A stretch of DNA of 64,000 bases from Erodium maritimum (lineage: Eukaryota > Streptophyta > Magnoliopsida > Geraniales > Geraniaceae), in contig OY997594.1 in NCBI GenBank assembly GCA_963921825.1, positions 44,882,557 through 44,946,556 of the forward strand, written 5' to 3'. The position numbers and the translations under genes were made by a program. Below are positions 11,826 to 24,418 of the stretch, in pieces. Positions within the stretch are counted from its first letter, which is position 1. Each line of letters begins with the position of its first letter. Under the pieces are notes generated by a model. It was not told the DNA's origin, did no database searches, and saw only the letters and a list, made by a program, of their open reading frames with translations.

Positions 11826-13214
11826 TAGGGGTGCTAAAATTAACCGGAAACCGGATGACGTTGTTGGTACCGTCGGTCGGTTATTGTCGGATTTCGAGCC
11901 GATGGCCGGTATAGAAATAAAGGTATTGAAAATATCTGTAGGATTGATTTATCCGTCAGTTACAAATGTGTCACAGTTGCTTGCAACTCAAGCAGCGCGT
12001 TGACACCCTTCTGAAGATGAGGAATAAAACGTATCGTTTCACTTCTGCGAGCCTCAATCGTTGATGCGCCACGCGTTCTTTCCCTGTTGGATGTTGCTCC
12101 TCGTGAAGACACATCAGCGTCTTCTTCAAGTGGTCCTGCAAAAAGAGCATGAGACGTGCATGCTCTGCTCCCAGCCTCCCACTATCGAAGGCCTGAATTA
12201 CAGCTGCTCTACACTATATAGAGATAGTGATGCCTAGGGTTTATCTTATCGAATTTCGCTCTTTGTATCTCGTAGCTATAGTAGGAAAAAGGGGTTGGTA
12301 GAGCTTGCCTTCTATGTATTAGATTGATCTATTTTTAACACAACCTCGCTCATTTATTCCATTTATGAGTCTGATTCGAGCTCAGTACCTGTTAGCTTCG
12401 TGAGAGTGGTATCAGAGCCCTCCGACAACATTTTGTGTGGGTACGGTTTTTTATCTTCCAAACCGGTAAAAAACCGACCGACCGGCTTTAGGTGTGTATA
12501 TAAAAATGTATATGTTTTGTTTTACTAATTTGATGGTTATAGTACTACAAGACGTTTAAACTAAATGTTGACACTAGTATTAGATTAACAATGTAACAAA
12601 GGTAAAATATAAGAGATTAGTTTACTTTTAATCATAAATTTGTCTATAAATAATCATGTAATAAGTTGGTTGTTCAAGTTAAAATAAATTAAATGTTGAC
12701 ACTAGTATTAATGAATTTATTTGATTTTAAAGTTTAAATTTTATTTGATTGTAATGAACTTGAATTTAAATCATTGTACTTCAATAAATATACATTTTAA
12801 TCCTTTATTTATTATTTGTGGCATGTATTTAACTTGAAGGTTTTTATTTTTAGAGACCATTGAAGACTTTCTTAAAAATGTTTTTCTTGATGTAATAATA
12901 GCTTAATAACAAATTACTAGTAATAATTAATTGTGTTTTTATTGTAAAATGGTTTTATTGTTCTAGTTGTTTCAGAAATTGGTGTTTTTTTTTTCTTTCT
13001 ATTTTGGGCTTTAATTGAAAGCCCAAAAGAAAGCCCAAGAAAGCCCAATGGACCAGTTAAAAACCGTAACCGGCCGGCTTCGTGACGGTCGGTTTTTAGG
13101 TTTCTCGTTGGAACTCGGTGCGGTGACGGTTATGGATTTCAAGTAACCGGTCCTCCCGATTTGGGTTACGGATAATGAAAATATTGCTGGGCCCGGCCGA
13201 TGCCCACCCCTAGT
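11826..13214. mobile_element. hAT-like element, interrupted
   Basis: The left end reads TAGGGGTGCTAAAATTAACC and the right end reads GGCCGATGCCCACCCCTAG, giving short inverted ends TAGGGGTG typical of many plant hAT elements. CCGGT/ACCGG-rich subterminal motifs lie near both ends (11840-11920, 12460-12500, 13060-13150). A Copia LTR piece at about 12190-12420 sits inside. I find no transposase and no clean 8-bp duplication, so element type and limits are tentative. Confidence 0.45.
12190..12420 (+). mobile_element. Copia-type LTR end with primer-binding site
   Basis: TGGTATCAGAGCC at 12407-12419 is the classic initiator-methionine tRNA primer-binding site. Before it lies AT-rich sequence with a CACTATATAG TATA-like box near 12214, as at the end of an LTR. 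The LTR start is not identified, and no internal domain follows. Confidence 0.5.
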
Positions 13215-16200
13215 TGTAGATCTCATGCATTTTAGCAGCAAATGAGCATTGTCTTCGAATTTGTGCGGGCAGAAATTACAAAGCCCCAAGGCGAGGGGAA
13301 TAGGCAAGATGCGGTCCTCAAGAAAGGACTTAGACGGGACTGCGTCCAGAGCAACAAGCCACCCAAAGAGGGTGATTTTTGGGGGTGGGGGGGGGGGGGT
13401 AGCTTTGTTCTCCACAAAATTGAGCACCAATGCAACTTAGATCCCACCATGTTCTTTCTAATCTCATTATACACGGCCTTCACCGAGAATTCTTTGGAGT
13501 TGTGTACCCAACGAATACGATCTGGAGCGGAGGACGGCCGAAAAAGGGATATATGTTGGAGAAGAAGCTCGTGTGATTCGGCCTCATAGACTATAAAAAG
13601 CCACCAGAGAATTGGGTCCCAACGATCAATGTTCCAGTAGTCACCCATGAGAGAAGCCTTATCAACCGCAAGCAGGAATAACCTAGGATAGAGAAAGGCC
13701 AAAGGCTCCGGGCTAGCCCAACAATCGGTTAAAAAGGAGATACGGGAGCCCAAGCCCAGTTCCCACTTGATACCATCTGGGCCGAAAAGGGTTGCGATCC
13801 TAGAATCTTGGAATAAGCAGATGATGTTGTAGACATTAGAGGAGCAACAGGCCGAAGACAAGGTAGACATATCCCAAGCATCACAGGGCCAACCATCTAT
13901 CGCGCACAAGACTCGCTTCCACATCGGTTTCTCTTCAGATGCGAACCTCCAGAGCCACTTAGACAAGAGAGCAACATTGAAGTCTGGTAGGTCTCTAATA
14001 GCTAAGCCACCATAGGCTTTTGGTTTCTGAACTTGGTCCTAGTTTACCTTAGAGAAAGGCCTGCGATTTGGCTTGGCGCCTCATAGGAAGGATCTTTTGA
14101 TAGCCTTAAGCTGCTTGATCACCTTGGCCGGAGCTTTGTAAAGTGTCATGAGGAAAACCGGAATCGAGCTCAGATTGGAACGGATCAAGGTGTGCCTCCC
14201 TCCGAAAGAAAGATGTTTCGCTTGCCAATGCTTCATGGCTTGTTTGAATTTAGAGATAACCGAAGCCCAAGTTGAAGCTAGCCTTGCATTTCCTCCCAAG
14301 GAGAAGCCCAAGTAGATGAATGGAAGAGACCCCGTATAGCAGCCGAGGACGGAGGCCAAAGCTTCGGCTTCCTCGGATGAGTCATTGAGCAAAGTGAGAT
14401 GGGATTTGGCGAAGTTGATTTCTAAACCCGAAGCTAAATGGAAGGCTGTCAAGAGAGCCTTGATATTCACCAGCATACTGAAGGTGCGTGATGGAGTTTG
14501 GAAAGTTGGGGAGTGATACGCCCTTAATAATGCCCATCACATAACTTTATTCTAACAGTAAGTGGAGGCCCTCGCCTGCTATGAGAAAGAGAAAGGGGGA
14601 AATGGAGCAGCCCTGCCTTACTCCACACAAAGAGGAGGATTTTGAAGTTGGGGAGCCGTTAATGAGCACCGAGGCATGTGCCCGCACACAGGCGCCCATC
14701 CATTTTTTCCATCTGGGACCAAAGACCATGCGGGACATCACTCTTTGTAAATAATACCAATTTATGTGATCAAAGGCCTTGGAGAAATCGAGCTTGAGCA
14801 AGATCAACTTGAGCTTTTTCGCTTTAGCATAACTGATGAGTTCGCTAGCAACCAGTACATAGTCGACCAACTGCCTCCCCTTTGCAAAGGTAGACTGAAA
14901 ATCGCTTATCAAGTTAGGGACCAACGACTTGAGTCTAGAAGCAAGGAGCTTTGAAAGAATCTTATAAGGGGTTGAGAGGAGACTTATCAGGTGGTAATGA
15001 CTGAAGTTGGCTGGCGAAGGGATCTTGGGCAAGAGCGCAATGAAAGAGGAGCTAAAACCTTTACCCAATTTTCCTGTTTGGTGGAATTCTTTGAAGAAAC
15101 TCAGAACGTCCAAACGAACAATGTGCCAAGCTTTCTGAAAGAATTTTAAAGAGATACGATCGGGTCCTTGGGCCTTCTCACCATTCAGGCTAAAAACGCA
15201 ATCTAGAATGTCCTCTTCCACAAATGAGGCTTCGATTTGCTCGGCTTGATCGCTGGAGATCAACTTGAAAGGCATATGAGGGAGGCTGAGGTGTTTTTTT
15301 AAGCTTGTCTGTGAATTGATCTGCGAAAAAGGTTGCTGCCAAGGCTTTGATTTGAGCTGGATCAGAAACTGGGCCTTCGACGCTTGACACTAAGCATATA
15401 TTCTTTTTGATGGCCATGCGATTGGCATAAATCTGGAAATACTTGGAGTTCAAGTCACCTACGGATAACCATAGAGCTCTTGATTTTTGGCGCCACCATT
15501 TCGTTTGTAGCTTGATCAGTCTTATCAGAGAGGCCTGAAGATTCGACCTAGTCGAGATCTCTTGAGGGGGATAGAGGCCGGGAGGCAATGAGCGAGTCCA
15601 AGTCAGAGATCTCCTGCGCGGTGGTCTTAATATTGAAGTCCACATTACAGAACACTAACTGGTTCCATTGGTTGAGGTCTTGCCTTAAGAGCTTAAGCTT
15701 ACTCCAAAGCTTGAAATGCTCATCCCCATAAGGCCTGTAAGAATGCTAGAATAGACTGACCGTTGGGAGAAAATTAGGGTGCTCGAGCCAAATATTAAGG
15801 AATTTGCTAGGTCTCACGTCCCAATCATGAAGCCCTTGCTTGAGGATGATTGGTTTATGATCCGAGAGCAATCTATCCAAGCATTCAACCATACTGGAGG
15901 GGAATTCCGCAGCAAAATTCTCAGAGGGTAAAAACCTGTCCAGCCAACTAGCTTTCGAATCCCTACCGAACTAGGTGAAGTTTTTCCCGACAAGGCGAAG
16001 AACTATGACTTGGATGGGTTTAAAAAAACTTTTGAAGGCTTCAATATCAACCTGGCACAAGGAGCACTCGGAGGACCTTTCGGAGGGGTGGAGGACCGAT
16101 TTAAAATCACTTGCGGGGAGAAAAGGGTTAGATAAAATGCTGATAGAGTCTTGAAGCTGGCACCAAAGAGTTTTCTTGTCGGCATGATGGCAAGGGGCAT

Positions 16201-16613
16201 AGACATTGTAGACCATGCATAGAGTTCTATTGTCCCCAAGGAGGCCATTGAGGATGATGAATCTATGAATCTCCTCTGATGAGACCAGATTGAAGAAACC
16301 GGAGTCCCAAATGCATAGAAGACCCCCGGAAGCTCCTACGGCTGGGGAGAAGATGAATTCCCAACCAGATTGGAAGCCGCAGGCTCAGAAAAACATGAGA
16401 GGTATTTTGGCTAGTTTGGTTTCTTGGAGGAGGATCAGATTTGGTTTGGATGATTGACCGATGATTTTGAGAGCTTTCTTCTTCTGGTATGAGTTCAAGT
16501 CTCTTGCGTTCCAGGAGAGAATCATCATGTTTTAGGATGAGAGATTTGGCGAAGGGATTAGGGTGGAAGGAGTGGGGATTTGGTTGAAGGATCGAGTGGA
16601 AGAGTTTAACCAC
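13215..16613 (-). pseudogene. LINE-A ORF2 (endonuclease and reverse transcriptase), broken
   Basis: Endonuclease pieces lie at 15971-16613 (NVYAP present; the usual GDFN reads SDFK). RT motifs lie at 14547-15275 (GPDRISLKFFQKAW, LISLLSTPYKILSKLLASRL, LDFSKAFDHINW, GVRQGCSISPFLF). The thumb is at 14081-14476 (FIYLGFSLGG, LSFGGRHTLI). The zinc-finger C-terminus is at 13215-13966 and changes frame at a 13-G run (13387-13399). The catalytic YADD box is missing: the sequence jumps from LQYA straight into the LVNIKALLTAF helix. It cannot be active. Confidence 0.8.
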
Positions 16614-16832
16614 CTCAGAGTTTGGGTCTTTAGAGGTGAAGCCGACTCTTGCATAAATCCCATGCGTTCTAAGCCTCGAGCATTTCAGAATTAACTGTCA
16701 TCTCCATAATATGAGCGGTTTCTTGGGAGGAAGGGAGAAGAGACGTTAGGTTAGGAGTAGACCTAGCCCTTAAGATTTCTGACTTTTTGGTTCCTTCAGT
16801 GGGAGTGGGCTTCGAGGAGCTTGAACTGGGCT

Positions 16833-18452
16833 CTAGGACAGGTCTTGGGGTTGTGGCTTTGGGCGGAGTAGAGCCTTGCGGAAATCCAAAGTGTGGGCCT
16901 CAGGAGTTGAAGGGTCCTTGACTGAGCCTGTTGGGAGATTGGAAGCTTCGCTTGCTTTTGGGCTCGAGTGCGTGCGGCAGCTTGAATGAGGAAAATGGAG
17001 AGGCGGCTCAGAGATCGAGGCAGTCATGTGTGCCGTCGAATCTTGGGAAGCACTCTGAGCTGGTTTGAGACTTTCCCCGACGCCATCAGAATTTTTCGAC
17101 GGGGAAGGAGACTTTTCCGGCCTGGGGGAGTCGGAGAGCAAGGGGTTTCGGAGGTAGTATATACTTCATCCCCCAAAGATTTACCACCGACACTCTGGTG
17201 CTGGTGATGCCGGAGATTTTGACGGGGAAGATTTGGCCTTCAACATTCAGAGAGCGAGAGCAGCTAATCTGAGAAGGAGAGGTACAGTGTATCAAGGCGA
17301 AGGATTAATGAACATGATCTCCTGATAGAGATTGGGGGTGAATGTGAACCAAGTCTCCGACCGATTCTGCGAGGGCCTTGACAGAAAGCCGACAGAGGAA
17401 TGCCTTCAATTTCGATCCATCTATAGAAGCCATCAACTTCATTGAACTGGATGCTATTGGGCACAATAGTAAACCATCTCTCCAGGAAGGGGATTGAGTG
17501 TGATCTGAACCTTTCTGGGAAGGAATCTTTGTTTCTAATATGAGGAAGTAACTATTACCCAAATCGACCAGTGATAGATCATGGACTTCTTCCATCGCCA
17601 ATCGGCCTTGATTGCCAAAAGGTCCTCATCAGAGTGTGCTATACCCAGAAGGAAAGTATGGAGAAAGTCCTCCGACCAAGGATTGTTGGCTCCAAAGCAA
17701 ACATGTGGAGGGATTGGGGATGGGGATGAAGGTGGGGATGCAGTTCATGCTGAGAAATTGGGGGTTTTGGGTTTCGAGGGGCGAGGAGGGGGATTTGAAG
17801 AAGGCTTGGGGGGTAAAGGGGAAGGGGGAGCTGCTGGAGGCTTTTCAAATCTGGCGGCGGATTGATGCGGAGAATGACGGGTCGACATAGTAACCAAGAT
17901 GTGAAAACCTCTGAAAAGCTTGTCCTGGAACTCAGCAATGGTTTGATCTGCGGCCTTTTTAGTGGAGAAATGGAGGAAGGTCATGGCTAGCCCTGATTTA
18001 GTCCTGCTGCGAGGAAGATCCATAGCATGCAAATGCCCAAAAATTCGAAAGTGGGTTCGGATCTGGTCCTGAGTGATTGACATGGGTAGGTTGTAGAGAT
18101 AAACCGAGAAGAGGGGAGAAGGGGGTGGGGGTATGGAGGGGGACACGACTAGGGTTCTAGCGAGGCCCGTTGTGGGGATGGGGGCGATGAGGCTTGGGGT
18201 GTCAATTGAACCCCATAACTTCTTGCCATTGATCAATCTTGTATTGCCGTTGGGGGACAAGCCGAATCTGAAGCCGAATCCCAAGGGCCCTAATCTCTTC
18301 GTATGAGTATTTGGGCATGGATAAGGACGGAGGAGAGTTAAGGGGGTAGGGGGAGGAGGGTGGAGAAGATCTTCTAGAGGGGGAGGTGGGTGGAGCACGG
18401 AGAATCGAGGTGGAGGGGGTGGGAGACGGCTGGGGACGGTGGTCGGAGTCAT
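16833..18452 (-). pseudogene. LINE-A ORF1 (RRM and DUF4283-like), broken
   Basis: The ATG at 18452 opens a 235-codon stretch: a proline-rich start, then an RRM-like fold (SVYLYNLPMSITQDQI ... TFLHFSTKKAADQTI). A later frame (17305-17601) continues with the typical L1 ORF1 region ending LAESVGDLVHIHPQSLSGD, which matches the LINE-C section ending FGKVLYTHPQSAQD. A serine/proline-rich tail (16833-17141) follows. Plant L1 ORF1 proteins bind the LINE RNA. Several frame changes make this a pseudogene. Confidence 0.7.
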
Positions 18453-18490
18453 GAGAGGCGAAGGCAGGTGGAGGTCAAGGGGTGGGGCAC

Positions 18491-18689
18491 AATTTCCAAG
18501 TTAGAGCTCTTGATCGAATTCAAAAGAGCAATTTCATTTTGTTTCTTTCTATTTTTGGGCACAAAAAAAACAAACCACCCACCCTTACCACTATACTCAA
18601 CCTTTTCCCCAAAACCAGACCCATTTCAGGACCCCTAGTGTCACATTTACATTATTCAAGGGCTCTGATGTCAGAGGATGACTGAGAAA
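18491..18689. other. Spacer without gene
   Basis: Short stretch between the LINE-A 5' end and the Gypsy gag remnant. The beginning may be LINE-A 5' UTR. No gene is seen. Confidence 0.4.
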
Positions 18690-21500
18690 AGCATCCCTTT
18701 ACTTTGCTTATTGTGATGTTCCTGTAGAGCACAAGGTGAGGTTGGCCTCCTTACATTTTCCTGGAGATGTTGAGTTTTGGTACATTGAATATTGCTTGGG
18801 TTAGAGACTGATTTTCTAGGATGAGTTTTTCCATGATCTAATGTGGAAATTTGAGGCTAGTGGTCATGAGGATATCCAAATTGATTTTCAGCATTGCAAA
18901 CAATCTGGTACTGTGCAGGAGTATGAGAACAAATTTACTGAGCTAAATTTTTTGATGCATTGCAAATATACTTATTTTGGGGAAGAATATTTCATCGCAC
19001 ACCTTGTGGGAGGCTTAATACTAAACTTGAGAGCTGGAGTTCAATTTCTAGGACCTAGATCCTTATCTCATTCCATGTGTTGGGTCTCGATGGAGGGTTT
19101 GAAAATATACTCGCAGCGGAAGAAAATAAAACCCGAGACCATGCAAGGAAAAACTACCACGATTAGATTCACAAAACAAAATGAAATCATCATTTCTAAC
19201 AATCGTTCAAAAACACAATAAGAGAAGAGAACACCAAGGAAAGGATGATCGACTTGAGTCTCCAAGACGCCTACGTATCCACTATGGGAATCAAAGCCAC
19301 GTAGTTCTTGTATTTAGAACTCAAGAACACCAAAAATTGTGTAGAAACACACCATGGCCGAAACCTTGGGGGAGGGAGAGTGTTGTTGGTTTGTCTTGTT
19401 TCTTGTTATATTGAATAATAAGACTTAAACCAATTAAATCCTATAAATATAATAAACAACAATATAGGATAAGTATGGAACAAACATGGTGTAGATAAGA
19501 CAAGTATGGTGTTAAGTATGGCTAGACAAGATGAGGTTAGGTGGTGAATCACCAACACCTTAATCCATGTCTTGCTTACTTAGTACTATTAATAAAGACT
19601 TGATTAATTAATTCCATGGGCCTTGGTTGCATGGGCCTCTTGTACCATGGCCCGTGGCCATTTCCAACGAGGTCCCGTGATGCGCTCATCGTCTCCAAGC
19701 CTTTCATACCGAAAATGTCCAACATTATCCGACGTGATCAATCCCAAAACTCTAAGCCTTGTCTCGATCCCTAAAGTCTCATTCACTTACAGGCACATGA
19801 CCCAAAACCTAGTTTTGGTCATGTCCCGAGACAACTTCCTTTTGGCCATTCTCCATAAATGTGTTAATGAATTTAATCCTTCGGTGTGACACTTAGGTTT
19901 ATGCATGTCAATAGATCAACATAAAATCCAATTTTACTTAATCATATATAAGTAACAACTAACGAGGCTTAAGTATTTCATGACACTACATAACGAATCG
20001 GCCCTGTCGATTCTAACCTATCCGTCTTCCCTGTCATTATCCTTTTATCACCGATATCGCGATTGAGATAAGGCATAAAACCGTCATCCTTATTATTCTC
20101 AATCATTGTTCCTTGATATGTGAGATGACTGAATATATGATACTCAATATCATGTGCATGGCCATGCTATTCTTTCAGTCACTCTCGATCATGCGGCCGA
20201 GAACCGATATCTTTCACATACCTTAGTATGAGGGATAAATCCCTTAGCCGTCTTTCATGTTACTCATGCAGTCTGTCTCCAAGCCAATCCTGGCCATTAT
20301 GGAAACCCTATCATAGGCAACGTTGGGCTCAGGTCAAACTCAGTTGTTTACTGCATAGTAATCAAAAAGACTCATTGGTCTAAGGATACATGACAAGCTA
20401 CGACAATGAATATGTTCATGACTTGACCTATGACACATATTCATGTCGGTTCATCCAATATCATGTCCCACATGATATCTATTATCAGACTCCGGAATCT
20501 CATTCCAATGACTAACAGAACGTAAGACATAAAGAGTCATCTTTCATACTGGTCTCTTCTAGTGAAGTTTTGTTGACTGGGGACCCATCGAGTGTGATCT
20601 ATCTTGATCTATGGTTCTATTCACATAGTGGACATAGATCAGAACACACACCGATATATTACTCCAACACATAAGTAATATAAAGCCACTTTAATTTTAT
20701 TGCTAACAATGATATTTATATTTGGACATTTACGATTGGACTACGGGGACTAAGACTAACACCATATTCATGGCTAGGCAAGAGGAGACCAGACTCATAT
20801 CTTATCAGTCTGCCTTACAAGCAAGTTACTCCAGACCAAGAGCTTAATTCTAACCCATAAACCAATCTCATTCTAACAAACAACCTCTTATTACACAAAC
20901 CGCCTCCCTATATCAAAAAACCACCCCATTGTCCTTGGATGAGATCAAAAGGAAATGATTTTTCTTCACATTCCCTGCCAAGTAAAGCAAGGATCATGTT
21001 TGCCCCAATAAACACATGCTATTCCGAATCTACAAAGATGAGGAGGAACTGGAATTGTCTAATTCATCCTTAGATCTTCCTCCTCAGTTACCTGAAGGAG
21101 TATTGGAAGAGGAGCTGGATGAAGCAAATCTATGAGCATTCTAACCAAAATACTTATGCACAGTTGAAGAAGGGTTGCAACAAAATTCCATCAGAATTGT
21201 TGGCAAAGTTCAACAGAGAAGCATCTCAGTTCTTATTGACTCTAGGGCAACCAAATCATTATGGGATATTATGACTGCTAAGCAATTGGGGTTGCCATTG
21301 CTTCCTGACAACACCTATATTGGTTTCTAAAATTCTAAACAGGTGTGAGAGCAAGATGTCAATTTGAATGTTATGGCTTATTGGCTGACATCTTGCTATA
21401 TCAGAAACATGGAGAAAACTACAAACATAGAAGGATCAAACACATATGGGGACACAAGTTTGGTTACCTAGTTCGGTGCAACATCACCTACATCTGGGGG
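18690..21500 (+). pseudogene. Gypsy gag-protease remnant split by a solo LTR
   Basis: Plus-strand gag text runs from about 18690 to 19077: FPGDVEFWYIEY, then MWKFEASGHEDIQIDFQ and GTVQEYENKFTELNFL, ending at PRSLSHS. This is the Retrotrans_gag fold of chromovirus-type elements. After the inserted LTR it resumes at 20762 with ARQEETRL, the expected end of the same helix. Further on (about 21200-21340) comes VLIDSRATKSLWDIM, matching the retroviral-type aspartic protease motif LIDSGAT with Gly changed to Arg. No RT or integrase remains. The LTRs of this element are not identified. 21501-21697 probably belongs to it but shows nothing clear. Confidence 0.65.
19078..20761 (-). mobile_element. Solo LTR, 1684 bp, family 1, reverse
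   Basis: Reverse copy of the 2481-4167 LTR. It lies between TGTTGGGTCTCG (19078) and GACTAACA (20761), flanked by CCATG (19073-19077) and CCATA (20762-20766), a 5-bp duplication with one change. It sits inside the gag remnant, so it is younger than that element. No internal region is present. Confidence 0.85.
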
Positions 21501-21697
21501 CACTTTGCCAGTAGAAATGTTTTCATTATAATGTAATCAATCAACATAAAAGTTCTCAGATCATCTAGATCAACCCTATGCTATTATTACAAAATGACAC
21601 ACCTAATTTAGAGACTCCCCTTGAACCTGAGAACCCATCTTAGTTCTACTCCTCAAGCTCCTGCAGTCTCAGATTGTCCTTGGTCCTCTAGAAAGAT

Positions 21698-22313
21698 TGT
21701 GATGCTCCGATCACAAGAATATAACTCCAATGATCAATCGATTACGATGAACATCATGAGAACAATAACATTCTCGTTGATTCATTTCATATAGATTCTC
21801 TATACGTTAATCCAACACGCTTAAGAACTCTGTAATCATGAGATCAAGAGCAATGCATACAAGTGTCCTTCTGGACAAACTTGAATGGTGTCAACTTCTC
21901 TGAATATGCTTGAAGTGTAATTCTTGAGCTGAACCGAGCTATTAAGAATGATCTGATATTTATAGCTCCAATCACCTTGTATCGTGACTCCTAGGGTTTC
22001 CTTAATCTCTAGAGTCACGATCAAGGTGAACCTCCTTGTTTCCTTGTTCTAAAACTTCCCAAAATAGAGAAGATATATATTAAGGAAGTATCTTTAAACT
22101 AGTATACAAATCCTTTAACCAAATATGCATAGATACGTTCTAGATATACTTGAAGAATTCCACGCGCATGTGCTATCATTCACAATCATGTCAATGTCAT
22201 TCTGTATTGAAAAATTAGTTTAGCTCAATACCGGTCGTACAGAGATGATGTTACGACATCACAGTTGACATCTAGCTTAACACAAAAATTGCCAACCCTA
22301 GATGTAGCAAACA
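21698..22313 (-). mobile_element. 3' LTR of SIRE-like Copia element
   Basis: On the minus strand the LTR begins TGTTTGCTACATC at 22313, directly after the polypurine tract AAAAGGGGGAGAT, and ends CGGAGCATCACA at 21698 (616 bp). A purine tract of this AAAGGGGGAGATTG form is a hallmark of SIRE/Maximus-type Copia elements. No matching 5' LTR or target duplication was found. Confidence 0.65.
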
Positions 22314-22699
22314 ATCTCCCCCTTTTGCTTATTTTGTGGCAGCACACATTAAGCAATTCATTCCCGGGATGTCAACACACTAGCACACAAACTTGAACTT
22401 ATTCCATTACCTCTTGTACTCAAGCAAGTAGGTATCTAATCTTATCTTCATTAAGAAATCATTATGTATCACATATGCAAGTGCTTCTATTCTTCTTCTC
22501 TCCCTGATTGCCTCAATAAATGGCCAAAGATATAAATGTTGGGCATAAGAGAAAGCACTCCAAGTACAATACCATGACATCAATATGTTAACCAAAACAA
22601 CTATTGAGTGTTTGAGGAATAAACATAGTACTGTAGTTGAGTAGTACTGTAGTTGAGTTAATACAGCAGATGATTAGCTCGGACAAGTTCGAGGCAAAC

Positions 22700-23566
22700 A
22701 AGTTCATAAAGCATCCAATTGAACATGAAGGGATTTAAACCAGAAAGAAGATGAGAAGCTTGTCTCATAGAGAATCTAACTATGTGGAGGATGTTTCAAC
22801 ATTGACATCTTCTGTAACATCCACTTTGATACCTTCCTTCTATAGGTCTTGATCAAGTTCATCCAACATCTTCTTAGTATGGTCCAAGACATTACGAAGG
22901 ATTTTGACTCTCCTCATAATAGGATTTTAACATGCTGGTTCCCTTGATCTGCTCGGCTTCAGAACGGAAGTCCTGAGTTCTTCATTGACATTGTAGTTTT
23001 TAAACCTCCACATGTTGAGAGAGAGCTGGGCAAGTTTTCTCCCTTGAGTATCAGTGCCCCTCAAAATATTTGGATGTTGATGTAAGATCAAACAAATAAT
23101 GAGAGATGGAAATCCAATACGTAGGTTTATAGTAGAGGATCTTGCATGACGAGAAAATTTTCAATAACAAAGGATCCAAAATTAAGAGTTTAAGATGTAC
23201 CTATGGAGAAAATGAGTCGAGCTAGTTCAGTAGAGATGCTTGAGGTATGTGTGGAAGGATCTCGATTGGCTAAGCCGGTCCAGAAGAGAGAAACATACAA
23301 AGGAGTGGGTTAAGAATAAGTAAGCTTCTCCTCAGACCCCCATTGTCTCTTTGAGTTCCTGTGATCTCCCTAGCAACTGTTTTGAGGTCATACATAATCA
23401 TTCCTGGTGGAAAGGTATTCATGCCCAGATATGTGTTAACAGTGACTTCATTAACAACGACCTTCTTACCTCGAACCATCACAAAGCGATAATTCTGACT
23501 TTCAGGGTTGTCAAAGTCAAGGGCAAGGTTTACAATGAATTCTTTTACCAGATATGGGTTCATCAT
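22700..23566 (-). pseudogene. Extra ORF, putative plant transposon protein type
   Basis: The open part (23566-23270) reads NPYLVKEFIVNLALDF ... YRFVMVRGKKVVVNE ... YLGM. This resembles the 'putative plant transposon protein' domain often found as an additional ORF near the 3' end of plant retrotransposons. Stops follow toward 22700. The frame is cut upstream by a LINE tail at 23571-24418. I do not claim a function. Confidence 0.4.
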
Positions 23567-23570
23567 TAGG

Positions 23571-24418
23571 CTTGGAAATCCTCTTTGAGACAGACGTGGT
23601 TTGGGACTGGTTGGGGTTTGGTGTAAGGATTAGGCTTTTGGTGAGGTAGGAGAGTTTCATTGGGTTTAGACTAAGTGCATCTTTGTGTGTGGTTTTCTTC
23701 TCACCTTCTATATCTCTTTTTTACTTTGATCTGAGTGGGGGGTAGTTTCTAAGTTTTTTGAGGGTTTTTTATCTCTTTCACTTGGCACTTGCAGGTTACT
23801 TTGTTTTGTTTACATCTTACAAGACTACTTGCTGGTGGTTTTGATCTCCATTACCTTTTGGGGGATTTTTTGTTGATCTGCATAATTCTGCAGGTCCATT
23901 CAGTGAGGTTTTGGAAGCAACAAGATTAGTGGAAATTATCCCTTGCATGACACTTCATGGCAGCTGGACTTTTCTGAATTTTACACTTGGGGTAATCTGT
24001 GAGCTACAATGGTTTGGGACTTTTGTGAACAAAAGGACATCACATGCTTCACTTGGTGGCTGCCAAATTTTGTTTACAGGAACTGAGTATGTGGACTAAG
24101 TTGGCACATTACTGGTGTTTTTTTTTGCAGCACAAGCATATGGTTTTAACCTGGTTTTAGGGGTAGTATCTGCAACCGATTGTTGTATTTTGGGATGTTT
24201 TCTTGGTCTTGTACTTGGTCATAAGTGCTTGGTATTTTAGGGGGAAAAGTGGGTAATGAGTTTTTAAAGGGTTGTTGGGTTTCTTGGGGCACAAGTCATC
24301 GGTTAGACTAGTTTGAGTTCATCTTTGTTGTACTTTCTTGAGGGCTAGTCCCTTGCCCTTGTTTTCTATTTCGAAAACAAGGTCCCAATAAATAAAAAAT
24401 TGCTGATCAAAAAAAAAT
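23571..24418 (+). mobile_element. 5'-truncated LINE 3' end with poly(A)
   Basis: T/G-rich 3' UTR-like sequence ending TTGCTGATCAAAAAAAAA at 24418. The same tail closes the half-LINE at 43500 and, with one change, LINE-C at 46631 (both read on the minus strand). It has no coding part. The 5' limit is placed where the extra ORF of the Copia element stops, and is approximate. Confidence 0.6.

Larger units (their letters stand above)
13215..18490 (-). mobile_element. LINE-A, L1-type, dead and 3'-truncated
   Basis: Parts are in L1 order on the minus strand: ORF1 with an RRM, endonuclease, reverse transcriptase, thumb, zinc-finger C-terminus. The 3' end stops at the hAT-like element edge (13214) without a tail. 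The 5' end lies close to 18490. Every domain is broken by stops or frameshifts. Confidence 0.8.

Noticed and set aside
13376..13400. A shared T5G5TG13 motif linking LINE-A with the dispersed repeats
   Set aside because: Only the homopolymers agree; flanking sequences differ, and in LINE-A the run sits inside the coding region.
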